Source: Nocardia amikacinitolerans NBRC 108937 (GTDB taxonomy: Bacteria; Actinomycetota; Actinomycetes; Mycobacteriales; Mycobacteriaceae). Taken from it: DNA of 64,000 bases. The translations under genes were made by a program, and so were the position numbers. The stretch spans positions 59,058 to 123,057 of the forward strand of contig NZ_BDAU01000016.1 of assembly GCF_001612615.1 (NCBI RefSeq), read 5' to 3'. Of this stretch, positions 38,130 through 46,150 are shown one piece after another. How positions within the stretch are numbered: the stretch's first letter is position 1; every line of letters starts with the position of its first letter. The notes beneath the pieces were generated by a model. It had not been told where the DNA came from, ran no database searches, and saw only the letters and a list, made by a program, of their open reading frames with translations.

Positions 38130-39194
38130 TCAGCGCACCGAAATCCGCTCGCGCCGATAAGCAGCCGGTGTCACGCCGGTCCAGCGCTTGAAGGCGTAGA
38201 TGAAGGTCGATGACTCGGCATAGCCGAGCCGGATCGCCACGTCGCTCACCGAAAGCGGTGTGGCGGTGAGCATTTCCTCGGCGAGCGCGCGGCGCACCTC
38301 GTCGAGCAGAGCGCGGTAGCTGGTGCCCGCGGCGTCGAGGTGCCTGCGCAGCGTCCTGGTGCTCATGTTCAATTCGCGCGCCACCAGATCGATGCCGGGC
38401 GGTGCGGCGAAACCGTCGGCCCCGCCGGGGACGAGCAGTTCGCGCACCTCCGCCGCGATGCCGGTCCGGGCGCGGCGGCGGTCGACCAGCTGACGGCACT
38501 GCGCGAGGCACATGGCCCAGGTGTGCTCGTTGGCCTGCGGCAGCGGCTGTTCCAGCATCGCCGGGTCGATGGTGAACACGTTGTGCGCGCGGGCGAAGCC
38601 GGGGCGGACGCCGAGCACCTCGGTCATCCGATCGGCGTATTCCGGCTCCGCGAAACGGAATTCGGCGCGCAGCAGCGGCACCGGGCGTCCGAGCAGATCG
38701 CTCATCACCTGGTACATGGCCGTCACGTCGCGTTCGACGAGGAACTGGCGCACGTCGGCGGGCACCGACTCGTCGTGCACCCGCGCGACGAACTCCCCGG
38801 CCTCCCAGTGCGCGACCGGCAGGCAGAAGGTGAAGCTCAGATCCAGGAAGCGCAGCGCGAAGGAGATCGCCTCGCCGAGGGTCGGGCTGCTCACGCAGGC
38901 GAAGCCGAAGATGCCGAAGGTGGTGATCCGGTACCGCCTGCCCAGTTCGACGCCGAGCGCGGGCGCGTCGACCTCGCGGACCAGATTGCGGATCACCGCG
39001 AGCTCGGTGTGCGCGTCGATCTGGGCATCGGGATCGCGGAGCATGGCCTCGGTCAATCCGGTACCGGCCAGCATCCGTGCCGCGGGCACACCGTGCTCGC
39101 CCGCGTACCCCACCATCAGGGCCACGCTGGCGATGCCGCGCGGGAAGTTCCAGTCGCGGATTCCGGTAGCCAGCACCCGCTCCACAGCCCACAT
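38130..39194 (-). CDS. AraC-family regulator (OruR/VirS-like, arabinose-binding domain type)
   Basis: 354 residues. The N-terminal ~200 residues fit the arabinose-binding-like domain of OruR-type regulators (YRITTFGIFGFACVSSPTLG). The C-terminal AraC HTH pair reads LNMSTRTLRRHLDAAGTSYR and LSVSDVAIRLGYAESSTFIY, then AFKRWTGVTPAAYR. It is divergent from the flavin monooxygenase at 39271 with a 76-base gap, and so is probably its activator, as is common for monooxygenase genes. Confidence 0.9.
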   Translation of the reverse strand: MWAVERVLATGIRDWNFPRGIASVALMVGYAGEHGVPAARMLAGTGLTEAMLRDPDAQIDAHTELAVIRNLVREVDAPALGVELGRRYRITTFGIFGFACVSSPTLGEAISFALRFLDLSFTFCLPVAHWEAGEFVARVHDESVPADVRQFLVERDVTAMYQVMSDLLGRPVPLLRAEFRFAEPEYADRMTEVLGVRPGFARAHNVFTIDPAMLEQPLPQANEHTWAMCLAQCRQLVDRRRARTGIAAEVRELLVPGGADGFAAPPGIDLVARELNMSTRTLRRHLDAAGTSYRALLDEVRRALAEEMLTATPLSVSDVAIRLGYAESSTFIYAFKRWTGVTPAAYRRERISVR

Positions 39195-39270
39195 TATGGC
39201 CGAAAGTCTCGATGCACCCGGCGGCGCCGGTTCTAGAGTGGAGTCAGTTCGACATGGTGAGGAGTGTCAC

Positions 39271-40737
39271 ATGACAGCTGGTGGCCGGCCATCGGTTCTC
39301 ATCATCGGCGCGGGTTTCGGCGGCATCGGCATGGCGATCGAGCTGCGGCGCAACGGGATCCGCGACATCACGATCCTGGAACGGGCCGCCGATCTCGGCG
39401 GGGTGTGGCGGGAGAACACCTACCCCGGCGCGGCCTGCGACGTGCCGTCACCGCTCTACTCCTTCTCGTTCGAACCGAAGCCGGACTGGCCGCAGCGCTA
39501 CTCCGGCCGCGACGCCATCCACGACTATCTGCGCGGCGTCGCGCGCAGGCACGAGCTGCTCGACGACATCGTCTTCGGCGCCGAGGTGACCGACGCCGAA
39601 TTCGACGAGCAAACCGGCCGGTGGACGGTCCGCACCGCCGACGGCGCCGCGCGGACCGCCGACGTGCTGATCTCCGCGGTCGGCCAGCTCTCGAGGCCCG
39701 CGCTGCCGGACATTCCCGGCATCGACACCTTCGCGGGCGCGTCCTTCCACTCCGCCGAGTGGGACCACGACGTGCGACTGGAAGGCAAGCGGGTCCTCTG
39801 CGTCGGCACCGGGGCGAGCGCCATCCAGTACATCCCGGAGATCCAGCCGAAGGTCGAGCATCTGACGCTGTTCCAGCGCACCGCGGCCTGGGTCATCCCC
39901 AAATTCGACACCGACTACAGCCCGCTCCAGCACAAACTGTTCGCCAAGCTGCCAGGTGCGTTACTGGTGGAGCGGTTCGGTTGGTGGTCGACAGGCGAGT
40001 TCGTCTCGCTCGGGCTCGTCGAGTTCCCGGCGATCGCGCGCGGCGTCGCCCGGATCGCCGAGCGGCACCTGCGCAAGCAGGTTCCCGATCCGGAGCTGCG
40101 GGCCAAGCTGACCCCCGACTACCCCATCGGCTGCAAGCGCGGGCTCTTCTCCAACGACTACTACCCCGCGCTCACCCAGCCCAATGTCGCGGTCGAGACC
40201 ACCGCGATCACCGAGGTCGTGCCCGAGGGCGTGCGCACCGCGGATGGACGACTGCACGAGGCCGACGTGATCATCTACGGCACCGGCTTCAAGGGCACCG
40301 AATTCCTCTGGCCGATGCAGATCTACGGCCGAGGCGGTCGCAAACTCGCCGACACGTGGGCCGACGGCGCGCACGCCTACCTCGGCATCGCCGTGCCCGA
40401 TTTCCCGAACCTCTTCCTGGTCTACGGGCCGAACACCAACCTCGCCGCGGGCTCGATCATCTACATGATCGAATCCCAGGCCCGCTACATCCGCCAGGCC
40501 GTGCGGCTGCTCGCCGAGAACCCAGGCCACTGCCTCGAGGTGCGCGGCGAGCAGGAGCGCGAATTCAACGACGCACTCCAGCGGCGGCTGGCCCGCACGC
40601 CGTGGAACTTCTGCACCAGCTGGTACCGCACCGCCTCGGGACGCATCACCAACAACTGGCCAGGGACGGTGTCCAGTTATCGCCGCCGCACCCGTCGGCT
40701 GGACCGCGACGACTACACCCTCACCAGGGCCGCCTGA
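39271..40737 (+). CDS. Flavin-containing Baeyer-Villiger type monooxygenase
   Basis: 488 residues. IIGAGFGGIG binds FAD, VGTGASA binds NADPH, and FAGASFHSAEWD fits the FxGxxxHxxxW fingerprint. IIYGTGFKGTEFLWPM and VYGPNTNLAAGS are also typical. The reaction is NADPH- and O2-dependent insertion of oxygen into a ketone; substrate unknown. GGAG lies before ATG 39271. It is a close paralogue of the partial gene at 1-718 (shared block ERAADLGGVWRENTYPGAAC). Regulation by the divergent AraC protein is likely. Confidence 0.92.
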   Translation: MTAGGRPSVLIIGAGFGGIGMAIELRRNGIRDITILERAADLGGVWRENTYPGAACDVPSPLYSFSFEPKPDWPQRYSGRDAIHDYLRGVARRHELLDDIVFGAEVTDAEFDEQTGRWTVRTADGAARTADVLISAVGQLSRPALPDIPGIDTFAGASFHSAEWDHDVRLEGKRVLCVGTGASAIQYIPEIQPKVEHLTLFQRTAAWVIPKFDTDYSPLQHKLFAKLPGALLVERFGWWSTGEFVSLGLVEFPAIARGVARIAERHLRKQVPDPELRAKLTPDYPIGCKRGLFSNDYYPALTQPNVAVETTAITEVVPEGVRTADGRLHEADVIIYGTGFKGTEFLWPMQIYGRGGRKLADTWADGAHAYLGIAVPDFPNLFLVYGPNTNLAAGSIIYMIESQARYIRQAVRLLAENPGHCLEVRGEQEREFNDALQRRLARTPWNFCTSWYRTASGRITNNWPGTVSSYRRRTRRLDRDDYTLTRAA

Positions 40738-40782
40738 TCCGGCGAACCGGCCCTGCGCCGCCGCCCCTGGCAGACTTGTCAC

Positions 40783-42921
40783 GTGAGTGATCTGCCCACG
40801 GCCGACGGCCGGACCGGTGTCGAGGAGCGCGGGCCGCTGCGCCCGATCGAACTGGCCACCGGTGCGGTGCTGGGTGGCGTGACGGTCGGGCTGGTCACCG
40901 TCGGATCCGTGGTTCCGCTGGCAGCCGCCCTGCAAATCGTCGCGGCCGTGCCGATGGGCATGCTCGCGCACCGCTACCGGCCGCGCGCGCTGGTCACGGC
41001 GACCGCCTCGGCCACCCTGGTCACCTTCGTCGCGGCGGGCGTCATGCCCGCGCTCGGCGTGGTCGGGTCGGCGACGATCGGCGGCATCATCGGCGGGGTC
41101 AAGCGCCGCGGCGGCGGGCTGATCTCGGTCTTCGTGCTCTCGGTGCTGGCAGGCGCGCTGTGGGGCGCGTTCAGCGTCGGGTCGCTGCTGGTGGCCGAGC
41201 GGACCCGGGAGCTGCTGTTCGACACCATCCGCAACACCGCGAACGGTGTGCAACGGATCGCCGCGCGACAGCCTGCACTCGAGCCGCTCGGGCGGGCCGC
41301 CGCGGATCTGACCGATGCCGTGCTCACCTGGTGGTGGGTTTATGTCGGCGGCGGCGTCCTGCTCGGCGTCGTGGTGAGCGCGCTGTTCTCCTGGTTCGTG
41401 CTCGGCTCGGTGCTGGACCGGCTGGCTTGGCTGCCCACCAGGGACCGGCTCGACGCGCCGGTGGACGATCGACCGATCGCGCCGCTCCCGGTGACGCTGC
41501 ACGCGGCGGGATTCCGCTACCCGGGCGCGCACACCGACGCGCTGCGCGACATCGACCTGAGCGTGCGGGTCGGCGAGTTCGTCGCGATCGTCGGCCACAA
41601 CGGCTCCGGCAAGTCCACCCTCACCCGGCTGCTCGCCGGTCTGCCGCCCACCTCGGGCACGGTGGAACGTCCCGGCTCCGCGGGCTTGGGCCACCTCGGC
41701 GGGACGGCCCTGGTTTTGCAACGACCCGAAAGCCAGACCCTCGGCGTTCTGGTCGCCGACGACGTGGTCTGGGGGCTCCCTCCGGATCTGGCCGCCGAAG
41801 TCGACACCGAGGCACTGCTCGGCGAGGTCGGTCTGGCGGGCATGGGCGACCGTGAGACCGCGACGCTCTCCGGCGGACAGCAGCAGCGCCTCGCCGTGGC
41901 TGCGGCGCTCGCCCGTCGCCCCGCGCTGCTCATCGCCGACGAGGCCACCTCGATGATCGATCCCGATGGCCGCCGCGAACTCGTCGCGCTGCTCGGCGAA
42001 CTGCCGCGCCGCCACCCGATGGCAGTGGTGCTGGTGACTCACCACGAGGCCGATGCCGCGGCCGCGCACCGCGTGGTGCACCTGGCGGGCGGCCGCACCG
42101 TCGAGCGGTTGCCCTTCTGGCCGCAGCCGGTGCGCGACACCCGGCGCAGGCCCGTCGGGCAGACGATCCTCGAACTGCGCGACGTCCGGCACACCTACAA
42201 CCGCGGCACGCCGTGGGAGGCGCCCGCGCTGCACGGCGTCGACCTGGTGGTGCGCCGCGGCGAGGCGTTGCTCGTCGTCGGCGGCAACGGGTCCGGCAAA
42301 TCGACGCTGGCCTGGATCATCGCGGGCCTGATCCACCCGACCTCGGGACGCTGCGATCTCGGCGGCCGCCCGGTGACGCGCCAGATCGGCCGGGTGGAGC
42401 TGGCCTTCCAGCACTCCAGGCTGCAATTGCAGAAGCAGACGGTCGGCGCGGAGATCTCCGACTGGGGCGGGCGCGCCACCGGGTCCGGCGCGGTCGGCCG
42501 GGCGCTGGACGCGGTCGGCCTCGACCGCGCGCTCGCCGCCCGCTCCATCGAGGAACTCAGCGGCGGGCAGGCCAAGCGCGTGGTGCTCGCCGCCATCGTG
42601 GCCAGCCACCCGCAGGTCGTCGTGCTCGACGAACCGCTGGCCGGACTGGATCCGGAGGGCCGCGCCGACATCGTGGAACTGCTTGCCCGGCTGCGCGATT
42701 CCGGGCTGACGCTGATCGTCATCTCGCATGACGTAGCGGACATGGCGGCCGTGTGCGATCGCACCGTGCACCTGAGCTCGGGTCGCATCCTGGAGACGCA
42801 GCCGGTCACGGACGCCGCGCCCGTGGCGCATCGCATCGATCCGCACCGCGACCCGCGATCGGCCGCACCGCCGCGGCCGGGCGACGCGGCGTGGCGCTTC
42901 GGACACGGAGGTGCCGAATGA
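40783..42921 (+). CDS. ECF-type transporter, fused membrane S-like domain and two ATPase domains (Rv2326c-like)
   Basis: 712 residues combining three ECF components. Residues 1-220 are a multi-helix membrane domain (S-like substrate binder). Residues ~235-440 form ATPase 1 (GHNGSGKST, LSGGQQQR, LIADEATSMIDP); residues ~455-690 form ATPase 2 (GGNGSGKST, LSGGQAKR, VVLDEPLAGLDP). The stop overlaps the EcfT start (ATGA), so together they form a complete importer, probably for a vitamin or metal. Mycobacterial Rv2326c has the same fusion. Substrate unknown. Confidence 0.9.
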   Translation: MSDLPTADGRTGVEERGPLRPIELATGAVLGGVTVGLVTVGSVVPLAAALQIVAAVPMGMLAHRYRPRALVTATASATLVTFVAAGVMPALGVVGSATIGGIIGGVKRRGGGLISVFVLSVLAGALWGAFSVGSLLVAERTRELLFDTIRNTANGVQRIAARQPALEPLGRAAADLTDAVLTWWWVYVGGGVLLGVVVSALFSWFVLGSVLDRLAWLPTRDRLDAPVDDRPIAPLPVTLHAAGFRYPGAHTDALRDIDLSVRVGEFVAIVGHNGSGKSTLTRLLAGLPPTSGTVERPGSAGLGHLGGTALVLQRPESQTLGVLVADDVVWGLPPDLAAEVDTEALLGEVGLAGMGDRETATLSGGQQQRLAVAAALARRPALLIADEATSMIDPDGRRELVALLGELPRRHPMAVVLVTHHEADAAAAHRVVHLAGGRTVERLPFWPQPVRDTRRRPVGQTILELRDVRHTYNRGTPWEAPALHGVDLVVRRGEALLVVGGNGSGKSTLAWIIAGLIHPTSGRCDLGGRPVTRQIGRVELAFQHSRLQLQKQTVGAEISDWGGRATGSGAVGRALDAVGLDRALAARSIEELSGGQAKRVVLAAIVASHPQVVVLDEPLAGLDPEGRADIVELLARLRDSGLTLIVISHDVADMAAVCDRTVHLSSGRILETQPVTDAAPVAHRIDPHRDPRSAAPPRPGDAAWRFGHGGAE

Positions 42922-43655
42922 GCACGGTCTTGCTTCGTCAGGTCCCGGTGTCCAGCCCGGTGCACAACCTCTGGGCCGGCACCAAGATGATCGCCGCGTT
43001 CCTGATCAGCGTGCTGCTGATGGTGTGGCCGACCTGGCCGGTGCTCGGCGCGATGGTCGTCTTCCTGCTCGCGATCGGTCTGCTCGCCCGGCTGCCGCTC
43101 GGCACGCTGCCCAGACTGCCGTGGTGGTTCTGGGCGCTGCTCGGCGCCGGCGCGCTGATCAACCTCCCGGTGGGCGGCGCCGCGGTGCTGCGCTACACCC
43201 AGGTGCTGATCTTCGGCCTGATCCTGGTGGCCGCGTCGTTCTTGATCGCGTGGACGACGCCCATGGGCGAGATCGCCCCTGCCCTGGCCAAATTGGGCGC
43301 GCCGCTGCGCAAACTGAAGATCCCGGTGGACGAGTGGGCCGTGGTGGTGGCGCTGACGCTGCGCGGACTGCCGCTGCTGCTCGAGGAGATCCGGGTGCTG
43401 CGCGCGGCGCGCAAACTGCGGCCCAAGGACCGGCTGCTCGACCGAGCGTCCGACAGCCCGATCATCGACATCCTCACCGCGGCCATGGCCGTGGCCACCC
43501 GCCGAGCCACCGAGCTCGGCGAGGCCATCACCGCCCGCGGCGGCACCGGGCAGCTCACCGCGCGGCCGAGCGCGCCGGGTCGCCGCGACGCGGTCGCGCT
43601 GAGCCTCGTCGTGCTCGTGTGCGCGGGCTCGGTGCTGCTCGACGTGCTGCTCTGA
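42918..43655 (+). CDS. ECF transporter transmembrane component EcfT
   Basis: 245 residues. Hydrophobic segments (AFLISVLLMVWPTWPVLGAM, VLIFGLILVAASFLIAW) surround the coupling region; EEIRVLRAARKLRPKDR holds the first Ala-Arg-like coupling motif, and ATELGEAITARGGTGQ the second (ARG), which contact the two ATPases. ATG 42918 overlaps the upstream stop. It completes the ECF module with the preceding fused protein. Confidence 0.9.
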   Translation: MSTVLLRQVPVSSPVHNLWAGTKMIAAFLISVLLMVWPTWPVLGAMVVFLLAIGLLARLPLGTLPRLPWWFWALLGAGALINLPVGGAAVLRYTQVLIFGLILVAASFLIAWTTPMGEIAPALAKLGAPLRKLKIPVDEWAVVVALTLRGLPLLLEEIRVLRAARKLRPKDRLLDRASDSPIIDILTAAMAVATRRATELGEAITARGGTGQLTARPSAPGRRDAVALSLVVLVCAGSVLLDVLL

Positions 43656-43694
43656 GCGGGGCGCCGCGTCGAACTCGAGCGGGCGTCGGCGGCC

Positions 43695-43954
43695 GGGATT
43701 CCGAGCAGATCGCGGCAACCGGGATTCCGAGCAGGTCACGGCAACCGGGATTCCGAGCAGATCGCGGCAACCGGGATTCCGAGCAGGTCACGGCAGCCGA
43801 GGTTCCGAGCAGATCGCGGCAACCGGGATTCCGAGCAGATCGCGGCAACCGGGATTCCGAGCAGGTCACGGCAGCCGAGGTTCCGAGCGGATCACGGCGG
43901 CCGAGGTTCCGAGCGCGCAGCGGCGGCCGAGGTTCCGAGCGCGCAGCGGCGGCC
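43695..43954. repeat. Ten-copy 26 bp tandem repeat (minisatellite)
   Basis: Ten contiguous 26-base units of the form GGGATTCCGAGCAGATCGCG + GCAACC. Copies 1-7 mostly alternate between AGATCGC and AGGTCAC variants; copies 8-10 drift to a more GC-rich form ending GCGCGCAGCGGCGGCC. The unit is not a multiple of three, and no gene covers it, so it is not a protein repeat. It occupies most of the 405-base gap 43656-44060 and is a likely length-variable locus. Confidence 0.95.
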
Positions 43955-44060
43955 GGGACGACGCGGCGAACCGCGGCACGGCAAACTGAGGGGAACCGAT
44001 CTTCGGCGCGGTGCGTCGAAATCCATGACAAACCGGAACTCGAACGAGCGGGGGTGGCCG

Positions 44061-44573
44061 ATGGCCGACAGTGAACGCGCGGCGCAGCTGGCGCGCAACG
44101 AGGCGCTGCGCGGCGAGATCGACGACCTGATGGAAGTTTTCGAGCAGCAGCGCAGGGAGTTGGCCGAGACGAGCGCACGGCTGGCTGCGGCAACGGTCAC
44201 CGCGTGGTCCTCGGACAACCTGGTCCGGGTCACCAGCAACTCCGCGGGCGTGCCGGTCGATGTGCACATCGAGCCGGACGCCTTCAAACGCTCGACGCCG
44301 CAGAAGCTCGCCGCGGCGATGACCGAGGCGACCCAGGCCGCCGCACGGTTGGCCAGCGAGGAAGCACAGCGGGCCTTCGGCGCGTTCGAGCAGGTCGGCG
44401 CGAACATTCCCGATCTGCCGGATCTGGTGCCCGGCGCGCCGAGCATCAAGGACCTGATGAATTCGCTGTTCCCCGAACCCGCCTCGGTCGAGGCCACGGT
44501 CCAGCCCGCGGAGATGGACGACGAAGACGAGGACGAGTACTACCGCAACCGCGGATACCTGGAGGGGCGATGA
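44061..44573 (+). CDS. YbaB/EbfC-family protein paired with a WXG100-like protein
   Basis: 170 residues. An N-terminal helix (LRGEIDDLMEVFEQQRRELA) leads into a YbaB-like core (NLVRVTSNSAGVPVDVHIEP, then KLAAAMTEATQAAARLA) and an acidic tail (EMDDEDEDEYY). YbaB family members bind DNA, but versions beside WXG100 genes in actinobacteria are linked to type VII secretion clusters. ATG 44061 has GGGGGTGG upstream; ATG 44025 is an alternative. Its stop overlaps the next start (ATGA). Confidence 0.75.
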   Translation: MADSERAAQLARNEALRGEIDDLMEVFEQQRRELAETSARLAAATVTAWSSDNLVRVTSNSAGVPVDVHIEPDAFKRSTPQKLAAAMTEATQAAARLASEEAQRAFGAFEQVGANIPDLPDLVPGAPSIKDLMNSLFPEPASVEATVQPAEMDDEDEDEYYRNRGYLEGR

Positions 44574-44893
44574 GTAGCTTGCAGGTCGACCCCGATGCCC
44601 TCCGCTCCACCAAGCCCGGCTTCGCCGCGGCCGCGGAAAAGGTGCTCGAGGCGGTCCGAAACGTGCAGACCACGGTCGCGGCCGAGGGCGAGTGCTGGGG
44701 CAGCGACGAGATCGGCCAGAACTTCGCCAAGGAGTACACGCCGGGCGCCGAGGACGGCATGAAAGGCATCGAGGGACTCGGCAAGTCGATCGAGGCGCTC
44801 AGCGGCGGAGTCGACGCGATCGCGTCGGCCTTCCAGCAGCAGGACGAGCTCAACGCCAAGGCGCTCGAAAAGATCAGGAACTCCGTCGAATAG
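44570..44893 (+). CDS. WXG100-like type VII secretion protein
   Basis: 107 residues in two helices with a turn at ECWGSDEIGQNFAKEY, where Trp-Gly stands for the WxG motif. The size and helical hairpin are as expected of ESX substrates. The C-terminal YxxxD/E export signal is not evident, as no Tyr follows the second helix, so it may be exported with a partner or be a cytosolic chaperone-like member. No ESX ATPase or toxin gene is adjacent. Confidence 0.75.
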   Translation: MSSLQVDPDALRSTKPGFAAAAEKVLEAVRNVQTTVAAEGECWGSDEIGQNFAKEYTPGAEDGMKGIEGLGKSIEALSGGVDAIASAFQQQDELNAKALEKIRNSVE

Positions 44894-45098
44894 GGCGCGC
44901 CACCCCTCGGCGCGTCGCGTATCAGGTGTTGTAGCAAACCTTCAGCTGCTCGCAGAATGGGCTTTGACGTGCCCATATAACCAAGTGGCATAGCGAATTA
45001 GGCGACCGCCGGGCAACCGATCCCGATAAGACCAATGATTACCCCCGATTTCGGGTTCCAAACAAGCAATCGCCCAGTAATGTGACAGTCGGCGCAGC

Positions 45099-45114
45099 TG
45101 TTCTCTAGATCACA
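45099..45114. promoter_or_regulatory. Possible CRP/GlxR-like site
   Basis: TGTTCTCTAGATCACA matches TGTGAnnTAnnTCACA at all positions but two in the left half. It lies ~90 bases before the secreted-protein start, within the 312-base gap 44894-45205, which is AT-richer than its surroundings and otherwise shows nothing clear. Weak single-site evidence. Confidence 0.25.
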
Positions 45115-45205
45115 TCAAGGCTCCGCACGTGTTGAGGGGGAAGGTTTTTCGGCGTGCGGGTTGTTCGTAGGGCATGAAAACCTGATGCAGATTGGAACTT
45201 CGGAA

Positions 45206-45841
45206 ATGATTCTCCGCAAGATCACCGCGGCCGTCGTACCGCTCGTCGCCGCCGTCGCCGTCGGCGCGGGCACTGTGCACGCACAACCGGCCGCCGCCCC
45301 CGTCCCGAACATCGGGTACGAGGCGAAGCTGGTCGGCGACAAGATCATCACCACACTCACGGACGGCTCCTTCGAGCTGACGGGCAACTCCGTGGACATC
45401 AACGACTCCGCCGGAAACGCGGTCCTCACCCTGCCGCTCTCGGTCCGGCAGGACGGACTGGAATTCCCGCTGCCGCACGAGATCCGCGACGGCGGCCGGG
45501 TGCTGGAGCTGACGGCGGTCAAGAACGTCGCGCAGGCGCGCCCGGCCCAGGCGATCCCCGTCGCCTCGCCCGCGGAGAACCAGAAGGCGATGGACGCGTT
45601 CATCTCCCAGTTCGGAATCGCCACCGCGGTCGGCGGTTTCATCGGCACCGCGCTCGGCGCTCTCATCGGACTGACCGGCATCGTCGCCGGTCCCGGCGTG
45701 ATCGCCAGCGTGATCGCGGGTGCGGCGGTCGGTGGCATCATCGGCACCATCGTGGTGGGCGGTCCGACACTGCTGGTCGCCGGTATCGACCTGATCAGCA
45801 CCTTGGCAGGCCAGCCTGGCACCACCAAGTGGGCGGAGTAG
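45206..45841 (+). CDS. Secreted/cell-envelope protein of unknown function
   Basis: 211 residues. MILRKITAAVVPLVAAVAVG followed by AGTVHAQPAAA is a signal peptide with likely cleavage after HAQ. The mature part has a beta-rich region (YEAKLVGDKIITTLTDGSFE, then LTGNSVDINDSAGNAVLTLP) and a Gly/Ala-rich hydrophobic C-terminus (GGFIGTALGALIGLTGIVAG) able to span or insert into a membrane. Similar proteins are widespread in Nocardia and Rhodococcus, where I believe they are assigned to a DUF family (possibly DUF8020). The start could be ATG 45185. Ends just before a perfect hairpin. Confidence 0.7.
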   Translation: MILRKITAAVVPLVAAVAVGAGTVHAQPAAAPVPNIGYEAKLVGDKIITTLTDGSFELTGNSVDINDSAGNAVLTLPLSVRQDGLEFPLPHEIRDGGRVLELTAVKNVAQARPAQAIPVASPAENQKAMDAFISQFGIATAVGGFIGTALGALIGLTGIVAGPGVIASVIAGAAVGGIIGTIVVGGPTLLVAGIDLISTLAGQPGTTKWAE

Positions 45842-45874
45842 GCCGGACGCCCGGCTGAGCCACCCTTTCCGAAC

Positions 45875-45914
45875 GCGGCGCGCACCGACGACCCCTCGAG
45901 TCGGTGCGCGCCGC
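45875..45914. terminator. Perfect 15 bp hairpin terminator
   Basis: GCGGCGCGCACCGAC and GTCGGTGCGCGCCGC pair without mismatch around a 10-base loop, 34 bases past the secreted-protein stop, followed by TCTTCGTGTG. Confidence 0.7.
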
Positions 45915-46001
45915 TCTTCGTGTGCGGCAAAGTTCTCGGCGAGCACCGCGGGCACCACCGAGTCGGCGATCTCGACACCGCGCCGACCTTCGTCCTGCCG
46001 A

Positions 46002-46103
46002 GACGACCTGGCGCGGACAGTCCTTTTCGCGGCCGCGGGCTATGTGACTGTCGCTCCGGACTATCTCGGGCCGGGCGCCGTTCCGTGTCAGCCGCGCCGA
46101 TGA
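46002..46103 (+). pseudogene. Possible remnant of an alpha/beta hydrolase gene
   Basis: A short frame reads DDLARTVLFAAAGYVTVAPD then YLGPG before a stop. The block AAxGYVTVAPDYLGPG is the typical strand-turn of secretory lipases and esterases. No start, nucleophile or C-terminal part is present, so it looks like a gene fragment in the 309-base gap 45842-46150. Chance resemblance is possible. Confidence 0.35.
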
Positions 46104-46150
46104 AGTTCGCGACCACAACTCGACGCTCGACGACGCCGGGGGCACACGGC

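Noticed and set aside
43695..43954. CRISPR array
   Set aside because: Units are contiguous 26 bp repeats with no unique spacers and no cas genes.
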